A DNA stretch of 64,000 bases, taken from positions 1,158,501 through 1,222,500 of the forward strand of contig AP031352.1 of assembly GCA_037833965.1 (NCBI GenBank). The letters run 5' to 3'. Source of the stretch: Marchantia polymorpha subsp. ruderalis. Taxonomy: Eukaryota > Streptophyta > Marchantiopsida > Marchantiales > Marchantiaceae. Below, in pieces: positions 1 to 12,600 of this stretch; the first letter of the stretch is position 1, and every line of letters begins with the position of its first letter. The position numbers and the translations under genes were made by a program. The notes beneath the pieces were generated by a model. The model was not told where the DNA came from and did not search any database. It was given only the letters and a program-made list of their open reading frames with translations.

Positions 1-2000
1 CGATAATCCTTGAAATTGGGCTGAATTCATAGGATTCGAAGTAGACGTTCACGGGACATTCCACCAATCCAAGTTATATTGTTGAGTCAGTTGTGAAAAA
101 ACTTTTTTGTTTAACTAGAATACATAACCGTATTAATTCATGGAAAGAAGTTCGATGAGAGGAATTACATTGTCTACTTGAGATGTCGATTTTTGAAAAG
201 GAAATATTTCATGGTCATTGGCATGAATGAAGAGTTCAAGATATATTTTGCCCCGAGCAGGTTCAATGGCGATGTACGGATTATTAATTATACTGCTGAA
301 CTGGAGACGCAAGTTAAGAGTTGGGGGCATATGTTGGATTCGGTTGTGTTCAGAGAGAACTTGAAAAGTAGCCTACTACCAAGCTGTGATTGAGAAATAA
401 TCTTGTGACAGTTGACTTGTTTGTGTCTGACATGGTCGACTAAGGAATACATTAACAAGTTTTATATTCACTTCATGGAAGTTGGAGGACTTGACCATGT
501 AGTAAGAACTTTCTCCATGATTATGCATGGAAGCTGAGAAACATAAAAATTAAGATGACTTGTACTTTTTGTATGAGCGCGTTGAGAACCTTTGAGCTAC
601 ACTGGATGTTTGTCTTTTGCGAACAAAGAGGTGGAATATCACGTTGAGGTAGCAAGGAGCAGGTGGTATGGTATATTCACTAGGCAGAAGAAGGGAAGAA
701 CCGCCAACATATTGAGAGGTATGCAAGTAATTAAGTAAGTAAAATCAAATTACATCAAATTAACCTATCTCACATATGAAAACAAAATAAATTTCAATGA
801 TCTAAAACTTTAAAAATCTGACATATGTTCACCAAATTATAATTTATGACTCCCATTATATACAATTCATATACATGGTGCTAGATAACAGTTTTAAAAG
901 AGATTTATTGAGGATTACTGTGACACGTTAAAAAAATTTTAAATAATATATCCATAGTATATAGTCAGACACTAGCTTATGAATAAAAGAAATGACTAAG
1001 ATACGTTTTTTATCAATAAATAGAATAAAAAAATAAAATAATTTAAAAAATTATACAGTCAATATCTTCAAGCTTACTTCAATATTGACAATAATAGATG
1101 AAGAATTTCATATAAAAAACTTGAATAACAATAAAAACTTATTGTAATTTTAATTTCTATTAAGAACACATCCAGTTCAAAGTAAAAAAAAAAGAGTACG
1201 GTAACAATTTATGTTGTGATTTATACTTGAAAAGAGTAATTTATTTAAAAAAATAAAATTTAGTGTAAATAAATCTTTGAAGTGATATATCCTTCATGTT
1301 AAATTTCTCACAATGAAAAAGAGAGTTTGGAACACATACTAACTGAACATTGATAACTTGAGTATCATGTTCTACTTTATGAATCTCTTACTTAAAAATG
1401 ATTTTCGTTGGATGTATTTCATGTTAAAAATAATATTACTGTAGATCTTTTCTTTCTCGTCCTTGGATTAAAATATTTTTGTGAGAGAAAAATCTCTCTT
1501 AGACCTTTATGATCGATAAGAAGTGTCACTGCAAAAAAAGTAGCCCTACAGACCGTATTTGCTCACATTTAGGCTACCTCATGAAGTTTGCAACTCTCCC
1601 TTCCCTACGCCTCCTTTCTATTCACAAAGCCACATGCAAAAAAGGTAGGAAAAACAAGTAGCTCCTGAAAGAGAAGGAAGGAAAGGGAGAAAATAGGAGT
1701 AGGAAGGGGAAAGTGAGATAGGGAAAGCGAGAGAAGAGAATGAGAAAAGAATGGATTGACGTAGGATGAAAACGGATCCGGATATTTTTGTTATCCATGT
1801 TACAAATGATCAATATATGATCGTTAATAGCTAAGTGGGTGAAAGAATATGACAGAAGAATAGTAGGTTCATAATTTTTGTCAATTGCGGTTATTGTGTT
1901 GTGTGTGACTGGTACTCACAGGGTAAAATTTGTAACAATTTTCCATAAAGTTTCCTTTGCCTACTGGTTTCCTAGTCTCCTTGCGACGCATAATCGTCCA
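1..2000. other. AT-rich intergenic DNA with short coding-like remnants
   Basis: Frames at 178-393 (+) and about 587-737 (+; contains EVEYHVEVARSRWYG) have protein-like composition, but neither has a recognisable family or gene structure. A purine-rich tract lies at 1660-1760. The rest, particularly 770-1500, is strongly AT-rich and holds nothing I can identify. Confidence 0.3.
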
Positions 2001-5000
2001 TAGGAGTCCATTTACAACACATGAAGGAGGCTAATTCGAACTTTGAACTTCATTCAGGAGCAAGGAGACGCACATCTCCTTCACCCTGCACATGTTGCTC
2101 TACCATTCGTGAAATGAACATCCCACAAAATAACAATCCGCTGCTTCCATGACTGTTGCTGCCTTCAAAAAGCCAGCACTGCAGAAACAATAATCATAGA
2201 CAGATCCGGCATCGGTCCAAAACTCGCCAGGTGACTCTGCGTAAGTTGTTGCAATCCATCTCCGGGAATCGGGCTCACGCCATTTTTCTGCCCAGAGTTT
2301 TGTCCCCGGAAAATAAAATCCTCATTAACTCCGATTTACGGGGAACCCACAGTTGTCGGAGTACGCTCACAACGCTCTCAGAATGCCTTTGACTCCGCTT
2401 AGAAGGTGGCTGGACTTAGGAACCCGAGGGTAGAGTCATGGCAACCTTCACCGAACATGGTTAGTGTTCAACTGAAGAGAGAGGCAGGTCCAGGAGAAGA
2501 TTCTGTACCCTGTGTTTCTCTTACGCCTGCTCCTCCGAAGCGAAGCATAGAACAAGGGCAGGCACACTCTTCATTGAATACTGAAAGATTTGAAACAACG
2601 GCGATGAACCATGTCTTTGAAAGTAATTTCTAAACTAGGTAGAAATCTATCATCTAGATTTCAAAAGTTACTAAAATTACATAATTAGTACAATGTACAC
2701 TAATTAGGGGATTTATTTTCTATTCTAAAATCTCAATCACGGCTTATCGGCAATAAGGTTCGTGCTTTTTTTCATAGAGTTTTTCGAGTTTGATGAGAAA
2801 CTTTGGTGAAAGAGATTTGGAATTTTCGTACAAAATTTTGCGCTAATAAAAAAATTCAAATTTTTTTTAAAGAAAATTGCTCTACTGACCATCTTATGAT
2901 AAATAAATTATTAAACTCATTATTGGTGTAACCCATGCTTTCACGGAGTCGGTTTTAAACCAATTTATTCATTTTATACGAAAATAAAATATAAATATTA
3001 CATGACCTCTTTTCACATCTGAGAACTTGATCAATTTTTTTCCAAGATTTATTACACTATTTCAAAATATTTTTTATGAATATCTCAAACCCAAATCGAA
3101 TGTGGAATATCGACATATAATAAAAAAGTTGAAAAGAAAATTTGAACCTCCATATATTGAAATTCAAATTGACGATAGAGTGCTCGGAAATTGAGTGTAT
3201 TTTTGAATCAGTATAAAGTCAATTCAGAATTTAATGGTAAAAGTGATTATTGATCTCGAAAATAAGAAGTACAGCAGTGCAGGAAAGAAGAGACAAATAT
3301 TCTTCCGTCAAGCAGCCGTCAGCATCGAGCCTACCATTATCAGGCACCATCTCCAACATCATTAGATATTCGATGTCCACTTGATATTCGAGTGTCAAAT
3401 GAGGTCCATCATTCTTAATCACAAGAACACCAGTAACTTGCCCCACTTGCACAATCTAATACATATGACAATGACAAAATTTGGATGCACGTTTCCTTTT
3501 AGTTTGCATCTTGGTATCTAAAGTGAGAAGAAACTAGTACCATACCATCTAGACGTTTACGCAAATCCAAGCCATTATCTCACCACAATAAGTCATTTTT
3601 TACATCCTCTCCTTGTCGCTACTACAGTATCTACAGATGTTACCTTGTTTTTGTCAACATTTCTGTCAACAATAATTTAGCTATAAGAAATTTATTTACT
3701 TCCCAGAGACATCAATAGCGAGATTTCCTTCATCCTTCCTTCTTCATCAATTTTTGTAATAAAGACTAGAAAAATATTTTTTTATGATTTAAAGATACAC
3801 CAAACTTAAACGTCAGTATATGAAATCATAGGTATGAAATTTGTTCGGAATAAAAATTGAAAGGTAGTGAGCTTTTTCTTGCAAATGTGTATTATCTATC
3901 CACGTAAATAAATTTTAGCAAACTCCATATCTGAAGTAGAAATTCACGCCGCCTTCTAACGATTCTTCTTATTTTCATTATCACATGGCTTATTAGGTGT
4001 GGTCATTCATAAAGGATACCACTTATTGTTCATAGCTTTATTCTACAAATGAATTACAGTCAACACACTTATATATAAAGTTTGTGTCTATACGTAATGT
4101 CATGTGAGATACAAAGAACGAAAAAAAGCGATTGCAAGTAATTGGTTAACATCAATTAAAGTTGTTTACATTACTTCTTAGTAATCTTAATAATTTCAAT
4201 TTATAGCTTCTATCAACTCATAGTCACCTTTCAATAAACATGACCCAGGGCTTTCAAGCTAATAAGATGGAATACATATGTCTTTTATAATTATCGGTTT
4301 ATTTTATTTATCTATGTCCAGGAGAAAATGAGATTCCGTATCATAAGAGGTATCCACTCATGGGGGAATAGGATCGGACATAGCCCCAAAATCTGTTACT
4401 CAATTGTAAGAAAGTGTATATGCGAAGAAGATACACAAGCATAAAGAATGAGAAGATGCGAAATCCCATGGTCTTTACGGGCACAGTGCTGGCTTCTCTT
4501 GTACAGTACAGGAAAGGTGTAGTACGGTGCCGTCCCCTCAAAAGCTGACTACACTTGCAACGGTTCAGTTAAATAGTTGGAGATCATTATCTTCATCATG
4601 AGATAATTAATTTGACCAAGTAAATGCCTGGAAGTACAGTAATATTAGCATATTCTCCTTAGCTTCGGACAAAAAATAACTGAAATACAGAAATTAATTT
4701 GGAAGAACTGACAAAACCAGTCCATTTCCAAACTAAGATCTCAGTATGATATCGGGACCGTTTTAACTGAGACTAGTATTGGCACAGATCCGTGAAAATA
4801 TCGAGTCACCTGTCACGGTGGTCAATTATTGTCTATTGAACCCGGCAATTGTTCCTATCCTGGGTTCAAATCAAGCCAAGAGGCAGTAATAACAGTTCCA
4901 ACTTATTACTTTGGTGTGAAAGAGAAACGTGCTGGGAATGGGGATTTTGGCACTGTTTTTAATTTGATTCAAATACATGCTCAGAAAAGAGCAAAAGTGA

Positions 5001-6000
5001 CCTTTCTTTCGATACTAAGTCTCAGCGAGCTGGCACACAGAAAATATACTAATTTCGACAGAAACGGTGTGCAGCTTTTTAAATCTAGTTCATATATTCA
5101 GTCCTGTACATCTTTGTCTGCTTCTCTATGCAGTAAAATGCGACTACTCATGGAGAAAACTGGAGGGACAACAATATCGTTGATCTCTGCCGAGGATAAA
5201 TAAAGATAATAGGTAGAGGGCTTGGCCGAGAGGTGCAGTTCAGCCAACCTATATCGTACCTTCTCCTTCGACGTCAGGACAGAGAACTTGTTGGTTCTGA
5301 TGGAAACCCGTAGCCTTTGTAGGGGATAATGAGCGCTCAGATGAACTAGGTTGCCGGTGCAGGTGCAGGTGCCGGTCCGGGCCGGGCAGAGTCGGTGGGG
5401 ACTCGGGGAGATCGACGACCCCGCAGAATGAGAGACGCTGTTCATATTGTAACTCGTAGTGGAAATGCGAATGTCGGTAACGAACCCCGTCTCAGAGTAT
5501 GATAATCAAGACTCGCGAAGGGCGTTACAGGAATTTGGAAAGTCTAACGACATTAAGGGTGGCTTCTACCCGGCAATTCAACACTGGTAAGAAACATCCT
5601 GTCCGTAGTCGGGATAAATTCAAACTCCCATCTTCTTGGCGGAATATCCCACAAATCCTGAGCATTCTCTTCCTTCTCTCTTCTTTATGTGCACTTTAGC
5701 TTCTAAGGAACGATCGGACGATCAAAATCGTACCACAGTTACCATCCAGCCGGTAACAATCATTGTGCTCAGCGTTGCGGGCCGCTAGGAGTTCAGTGCA
5801 GACTACACTCAGCCCCATAAAGTCTGTACTCAAGTCTTCTCATACCCAGTCACCTATCTTCCATTCTCGCTCTTTCTTTGTCTCACAGGACGCCCCCTTT
5901 ACTGGTTACAAAAACTGCGCATGGCAGATTACAACGGGCGTCTCGCTTGCTTGTTCTCATTAAAGTAATGAACGCCTGATTGAGCATGAAAGTTGGAACA
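2001..6000. other. Intergenic, no supported gene
   Basis: Mixed composition. Frames such as 3231-3465 on the - strand (exon-like, preceded by a TATTAG acceptor-like site) and 4829-5203 on the + strand have no recognised family and no supporting gene structure. The stretch 5340-5400 is a short GC-rich block with GCAGGTGCAGGTGCC-type repeats. Nothing else is identified. Confidence 0.3.
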
Positions 6001-6021
6001 AGCACATTTGCCCTACTCAGA

Positions 6022-6029
6022 TATAAATA
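6022..6029 (+). promoter_or_regulatory. TATA box of an orphan promoter
   Basis: The sequence TATAAATA stands 58 bases ahead of an ATG at 6087, the usual plant spacing for a short leader. It lies at the edge of a GC-richer segment, just before an abrupt change to AT-rich DNA near 6200. Confidence 0.45.
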
Positions 6030-6086
6030 AACCCTCGTTAGCACTTAGTGTTAGTTTTGAGTAGGTGTGCTTCCTGCGGGTAGAAG

Positions 6087-6200
6087 ATGTCGAGAAACAG
6101 CTACGACCATATGGACAGTTTCCCCTTCTTCTATGGCAGTAGCAATGATATGATTGTGAAGAGGATCATAATACATCGACCAATGTTCGAAGTGTTATGA
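6087..6200 (+). CDS. Short reading frame (37 aa), possible orphan first exon
   Basis: The frame begins MSRNSYDHMDSFPFFYG and ends at a TGA at 6198-6200. It follows a canonical TATA box and a leader of roughly 30 nt. The N-terminal 25 residues look protein-like and the last ten look like run-on into AT-rich DNA, so this may be the 5' end of a gene whose remainder has been lost or displaced. I do not recognise the product. Confidence 0.3.
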   Translation: MSRNSYDHMDSFPFFYGSSNDMIVKRIIIHRPMFEVL

Positions 6201-7690
6201 TTATAATAGTCAACTCAATTTTATACATTTTCAGAAGTCAAATTATCTTTCAGTATTCAAATTTTTTTATCAAATTTAATAAATGTATTTGGACCTAAAC
6301 ACTGATTTTCAATAAGTGTCAAAAAATCAAATATCTTCATTTTTTTTTTATGTATCATCATAATCTACCATACACTCTTGACTTTAAATTTCACTCTTAA
6401 AACTACATTGAAAAAAATTACAGTAAAATTTTTTTTTATTATTAGAATAGATTAACACAAATCTAAATAAAAATAAGAATTATATTTAAGATAGTCAAGA
6501 ATGTTTTTCAATATGAACAGTTGCACCAATATTTTTTTCAAAACTTCTTTCATCATAGTTACTAAGTTTTGACTAATCGGATTTCAAATTTAGCTTAATA
6601 TATTAAATTTATTCAAAAATTTCTTCACATTAATCAAGATTTTTAAACTAAAAAATTTCAATATTAAAATTTCTATTATATATATAATATAATATGAGTC
6701 AAGAAACATTAAATTTATCAATAACAGCTCAAAGTTGATCGCATAAAATTGCAAAATCTTATTCTGATTCGTTGGCATAGTTTACAATGATTGATTTTAT
6801 TAATCTCTTTTTTAGTTAAAAATGATAAATTAAAAAAAAATTATCAGAATGTATGCTATGATATTCAAAACAAATCATCTGACATGAAATATTGGAAGAA
6901 GAATTTTTTTCAGTATAGTTATTTGTCACATTGATTCAAATCAAAAGGATCAATCAATCATGTTCAAAATCTATTGCTAAAATAAAACGTTATGCTGAAA
7001 AAACTTAATCGGAGGTTAATTAGATAAAATTTCCTCTCGAAAATATAAATTCAAAATTATTCATTCAATTTTGTCATGTCTAAACTTCATATATAAAAAT
7101 ATTGAAGATAATATCTCATTAATTTGAAAAGACTCAATGCCCTATGTGTGTAGATTGATGGCGATCTCACTAATCAGGCCTATGTTTGACTCTTAAAAGA
7201 TAGACACAAGCCATTACTTGTTATTACCTAAAGTATAATTGTCATGAATATGTTTTTGAAGAGTTCATATATCATCATCCTTGTATAGTAATCATGTCAC
7301 TACATGAAAATGTGAATCTATCTTTGAATAGGTCTAAAAAATAAGAATTTTTCAAAATTATGATCATTTTCTTCATCCCTTTCATTCATGAAAATCTTAC
7401 TTTTTCTATTTGCGTGATGTGACTTTGATATAAAAAAGTGAAATTTTAGGAAGTGCATACATTTGACACAATAGAGCTCATTATAGAGCTCTAATGGTCA
7501 ATGGTTGCAATGAGACTAATTCTCTGACGAAAATTAGGCTCGATTTTGGGCCTTATAGAATAGAATAGAATAGACTAGATAGGCATTTAACTATTTGATT
7601 ACCAAAATCATCTCCTAAGCTTAACGATAAGGTTTGAATTAATATTCCAAATCTATGGGTTGAATGTATGTCAAATCCTTGTTGAATTTG
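6200..7690. other. AT-rich intergenic DNA
   Basis: Strongly AT-rich with A/T homopolymer runs and no frame of substance. The only short pattern is a repeated GAATAGAATAGA motif near 7557-7575. Confidence 0.5.
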
Positions 7691-9697
7691 GTTGGAGTCT
7701 TTCTGTAGTATGGAAGTTGACTTCAAAACGTTTGTGAGAGTGCATTACATCAAGTTCATCAACATATTTATCGCATGGCCTATTAGCACGGGATATTTGG
7801 ACATATCGAAAATGAACCAGAAAAGAGGGTCAAGCTTGTATTGCAGCTCGAAGACACCATCTTCCAGAGTACGCCAGACGAGATTACAAAGCAGTCAAAA
7901 CACTCAGATTCCTCAAGTCCACAACAGCATCAGATATGAAAATTTTCAAAGATCCTGTGCTGAAAGTATTCTCATGCTTGGATTAGTGAGAGTTGAAACT
8001 CTTGTTAAATAAATCGCAGATGATTATGGGTGCATTTGATCGATCGCAGTCGTGACTTGGGTCATTGCACTTATCCAAACTCAACTGTAGTAAGACGAGC
8101 CCCTCGTACTGCGGAGATACCGTATAGTCGGTGTTACGGCCTTTTGATGTCTAAAAGTGCGTGCAGCAGGCTCGACTCGTGCTCGCTCAGACTCTGTAGA
8201 TACAAGATGCCAGGCCTATAGCCTTCTATGGCTGTCTTGCACCGGGCAGGGCGAGATAGAGAGAGAGGGTGAGAAAGAGAAAGCATTCATAAGGTCTCCA
8301 GCTTACCCCGGAACACATCATATTTTCAAACCGTGTGTTCGATTTCTGAACTCATCTCTCTCTCTCACCATCCATCCGTCTTCCTTTCTTTTCCCTTCCC
8401 TTCCTTCCTTCTTTCTTTCTTTCCTCACCTTCGCTTGTCCCTACTTCCCGCTCTCTCTTTCTCTCTTCTACATACCCTCTCCTTCCCCCGAACCTCGTGC
8501 TTGCCGGCATTCTGCTTCGCTTCTCGTGCTAGCTCATTGAATTATACTGTGCTGTGCCAAAGTCGTCCACTCCGATACCATCTCGTGAGGATTCTGATAC
8601 CGTCTCGTGGCGCATGCTTGCGCGTTCGCTGGGGCCTCGGAGTGTCCAGACTCCAAAGATATCTGACTGACTTCGTCTTATTTTCTCTTTTATCGAGCGT
8701 CAGTAGATGGGGAGGCAAAAAGCTGTCCGTTCTCTGCTGGGGAAGAGAACATTAATCTGGGGTCAAGTTCTCACACTTTGCCAATGGAAGAGAGCATGAA
8801 CTTGTGGTGGGGTTTCTTGTCCCTCTCGAGCACGCGGTCCGTCTCTATCTCTCGGCACTTGAAACACCGTACAGATTGAAACAGGCGTCAAATGACACAA
8901 CTTCTTTTCAAGCACGCGCAGTCGGACCAATTCTTACTGTTCCGCGGTGGGAAGGGGTTAGCCAATTCGCCGCACTCTCTTGCTGAGGACGACCTCCTCG
9001 AGTTCTCGATTTACAGGGATTAGAACAAAAAACCTGCCCCAAATGTTATAATGCTTCAGCCTACGGCATCAGGATGACCGACAGAACTGACATAGGGCAG
9101 AATTATCTTCGAGTGCGTTCCAGCAATCTCGAACCTAGCACCGTCTTATTCGTAGTTAAGTACAAGTTTCAAACATTGGCGAGGAGGTGTCATCGGCGAT
9201 CGACGTCCGAACCCGATAACCATAGGATACGATTCTGCTGAATGCATGGGGGGTGAAAAATATTATCGATATTCATATTCGATTTCTTTCAGTGCTGCGA
9301 AATTCGGGCGAGATATATATACTCATATATATATTTACACATATATTTCGCTAGTTTTTCTCACAGCTGCTCTAGCTAGTCTCAGGAGTACAGCAGATGC
9401 CTGTGGCGTGAATATCTTTGCTAGTGGAGTAATTAGAGCAGAATTTTCTAGAGGGCTTGAAGGAAACTGAGGTCGATCCTCAAAGTCCGACTGTAGGATC
9501 TGTCGGTCTAGTCTATGCGCATTCACCTACAATTTCTTGTGTTCAGCGTAAATTTTTCTCAACTCTGGGGACAAAACATCAGCTCGACAGTATATATCGT
9601 GCAGTTTCCAACTTGAATTGGCAGCACATTGTGGCCACTTTTCAACCGTGGTTTGAAAAGGTGCCTACATGCTGCCTTGGGCTGAGACATGTCCTTC
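7690..9697 (+). other. Upstream region / probable 5' UTR of bHLH gene A
   Basis: GC content rises here compared with the AT-rich DNA before it. A pyrimidine tract (8340-8480, CTTTCTTTC-like) resembles plant leader sequence, and a TATATATA-rich stretch lies at 9310-9355. A coding-like piece at about 7800-7920 (open for some 45 codons, ending in a Gln/His/Ser-rich segment) is unrecognised. No complete gene is supported. Introns in the 5' UTR of gene A are possible. Confidence 0.4.
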
Positions 9698-12600
9698 ATG
9701 CAAGCTGAGCAGCAACCCTCTCCCTGGATCAAAGACCTGGTGCATAAACTAAAATGGACCTACGCTGCTCTATGGACGCTGAACACAACAGATGGTTCCA
9801 GGTAACATCCTGCTTCAAGTTACTGTCTCCTGTTCCAAGCAAACTGTGAAAAGTTCTAGCTTTATGTATTCATATATCATGGGCATTTTGAATTCCTTTA
9901 TCTTTATGATACACAGTATTCATTTTTTCTGCTTGTCGAAGATTGTCACATTATCAAGTTGGTGCAGCTCGTGCTGCTGTTGCTCAGCCTTGAGCAGGCA
10001 AACTCCTATCTGACATTCTCATAGCTTTGGTCTCAAAAATAGCGAAACTCAGACCAGAGGGTAAAACCCTTGGCTCTTCTCGTACGGATGGCCGAGCAGG
10101 AAATCACTGCATGCTCACCATCTCGGGTCGGAAATTTGTGACAATGCAGGCCGCTAATTGGTATCGACGCAGCCCATACAGTTGCGGAATGGAAGGATGG
10201 ATGGTACAATTCGGACTCGAATAGGTTGACTAGAGCGCTATCTGGAAACGAGAACGTAGTTAGAGACGATTCACGAATCGAAGCGTTGTTCTACTCCACT
10301 TATAAATCGTGCTCCTTTCAGCAAGGATTCGGGTAATTGACAGCTTTTCCCATCACACGAGCGGCTCTTGCGTTCTTTCGCAGTTACTTGGCGTATTCTG
10401 AGAGATATCCCTCGATACTGCGGTATCTCATAGTAGCTTGTCCTACCGGCTGGATCATTTAGAATCACCTTCTAGTTGTCAACATTTTCATCCTGAGCTG
10501 AACATATAAGATAGGACTTAAATTTTTGCTTCGTATGACTAAGAAGCAATATAATGAGTTGTGGATATTGAGGTGACGAGTCGACTGAACATCAAGGCTG
10601 GATGGATGTGCGTGGGGTGATTTGACCAAGCAGATACGTCGGGCTCGTACTGCTTAAAAGAGAAAGCACCTGGCTGACTGGCAGCCAGGAGGTCCTCGAA
10701 CACGCGTTTCATACCCAAGCTCTCTTCTTGAAGGTTTCTCTTTCTCTCACACGCGGTATTTCCCTTTATGTCAGTTGGCGGAGCTTCCGTTGGATTGTGG
10801 TGTTTTTAATCCGTCACTGGATGTTAAGAATTATCTGACACGTTCCTGTTTGTTTGCACCTTCCTTTGCATTTGTCGACGACCGGTATATTATCTTGCTA
10901 CTCAGACGGCACGTATTCAGGTACTGTGGATCATGTTTTGGGCTTCAATTTCTCTATTTGACTTTCTGAAGCTCATCCCTCGTCCGCAAGCGAGAGACTG
11001 AAAGGATGTTTGGTTTCAGAAGATGCCACTAACTCGAAAACGAATTTCAATTCGATTCAAGCAGTCATTCGTCAAAGTAGAGAGGCCGATAGAGAATTTA
11101 GAGAAATCGGATTTCCAACCCGTCAATTGCTGGCTTACACACACACTGGCTTGCGGCCGGGTCGATTGCAGACAGTGATGTGCACGCCTTGGAACAACCA
11201 CGTACTGGAGCTGGGAAAATTCGAACAGGTGGGGATTTTACCTGCTTCTGATTTGAACTGTGCAATGCGAAACCTCACTCGTACTGTTTTGGAATGGTTG
11301 TTCGTTCGCTCGCTCGCTACCTCGGGCCTTCAGTGAGTCAGTCACACGAGAAGCGTAGAGTAGCAGTAAAAGCAGTACTGTAAAACGAGGAGGCGGAGGG
11401 AGACGACGTAAAACTCGCGGTCAATGGAGGTAAATCGACGATCATGCGGCCGATGGAAACTCGGCCCAGCGCCGGGAGACAATGCGGTGCTGAAGAACGC
11501 GGGAGCCCACGCGGGCGGGCAGAAAAAATCCGGGCAGCACTCGATGCTGGTGAGGTCAGAGAGCGCAGTTTCACGAGGGCGCTCGTCCTCGTTGGAAGAA
11601 GGCGATTAGACATGTGGACGAGGGAAGGCAACGTGATTTCGGGTCCACAAGACATTTTTTCTGTGCGCGATCGAAAGGCTGTGGGCCCCAGCAGAGCCCG
11701 GCGGTCCGCTGCGCTTTGGAACTTCCATAAAAAAATCGTTTTTGCCTCGCCTTTTATTTTTGTTTTGTCTCCTTTTCGTTTTTCGCCACCCAAGGCTGGT
11801 TAAGGCGCAGGAAGACTGTTCCCGTCTGGACCCGCGAGTCACCCTGCGGACGTAGAGAGTCTTCTGCTGCTTCTTCCTATAAGTGACAATTTTGGAGCTC
11901 TGAAAGTCTTCGCGCGCCGGGGCCTCGGTCTTCCTTCCACAGACGCATTTATTTGGCGATCACCACTAGCACTGCTCCTGCTGACTGCCACTCCTTACCT
12001 AAACCGAAAGCGTCGTTCTCATCATGCTGCATCAAATTGTTGCAGGAGTCGAGGAACGAAAATGTCCTGCATCAGATTCAGCGATGGCTCTCGAGCGTGA
12101 CGACGCCTCTCAATATTCAGCCCAGTCCCGGTGCAGTGGGTTCAGAAAACGACAGCGGAGGAAGTCGTGAAGCCATGCAGATGTCTCCGTCGATCGCTTC
12201 GTCGATGTTTGCCGATGGCTCCAATTGCAACGTGCACTTCGGGCCGTCATCTGATATTTTGCTCAAGCGCAATAATTCCGGCCAAGGCAGCGGCGCGGGC
12301 GGTTTCTCGGTGTCGGGCCATGAGAACGCCTCCGCCTCCAGCGGTGCCCCGGGCGCTGGGAGTCGAGTGCAAGTGCAGGTGCAGGTGCGCAAGAAGAATG
12401 GCCTTGGCAGGTATCCCCCGCACTCTCACGATGCCATCTCGCTGCTCAATCGACATAATCAGGACGTGCTGTCGCAGAGAAGGTCGATTTCCGGACAGGA
12501 GAAGACTTTGGAGGCCTCATCCTTTGTAGAGGAATGGGGGCCGGCGGCAGCTGGAACGAGTAGTATATTCCAACAGGTGGTCGGGCATGATTCAGATCCT

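Noticed and set aside
4815-4890. tRNA-like GGTTCAAATC box near 4860
   Set aside because: No acceptor stem, D-arm or anticodon arm can be drawn around it.
11338-12045. Frames on both strands between 11.34 and 12.05 kb as genes
   Set aside because: They fall inside intron 5 of bHLH gene A (11229-12045) and carry no family signal.
11953-12045. Start of gene A at 11953
   Set aside because: There is no ATG at that point, and TTGTTGCAG at 12037-12045 is a good acceptor; the MYC_N exons upstream complete the protein.
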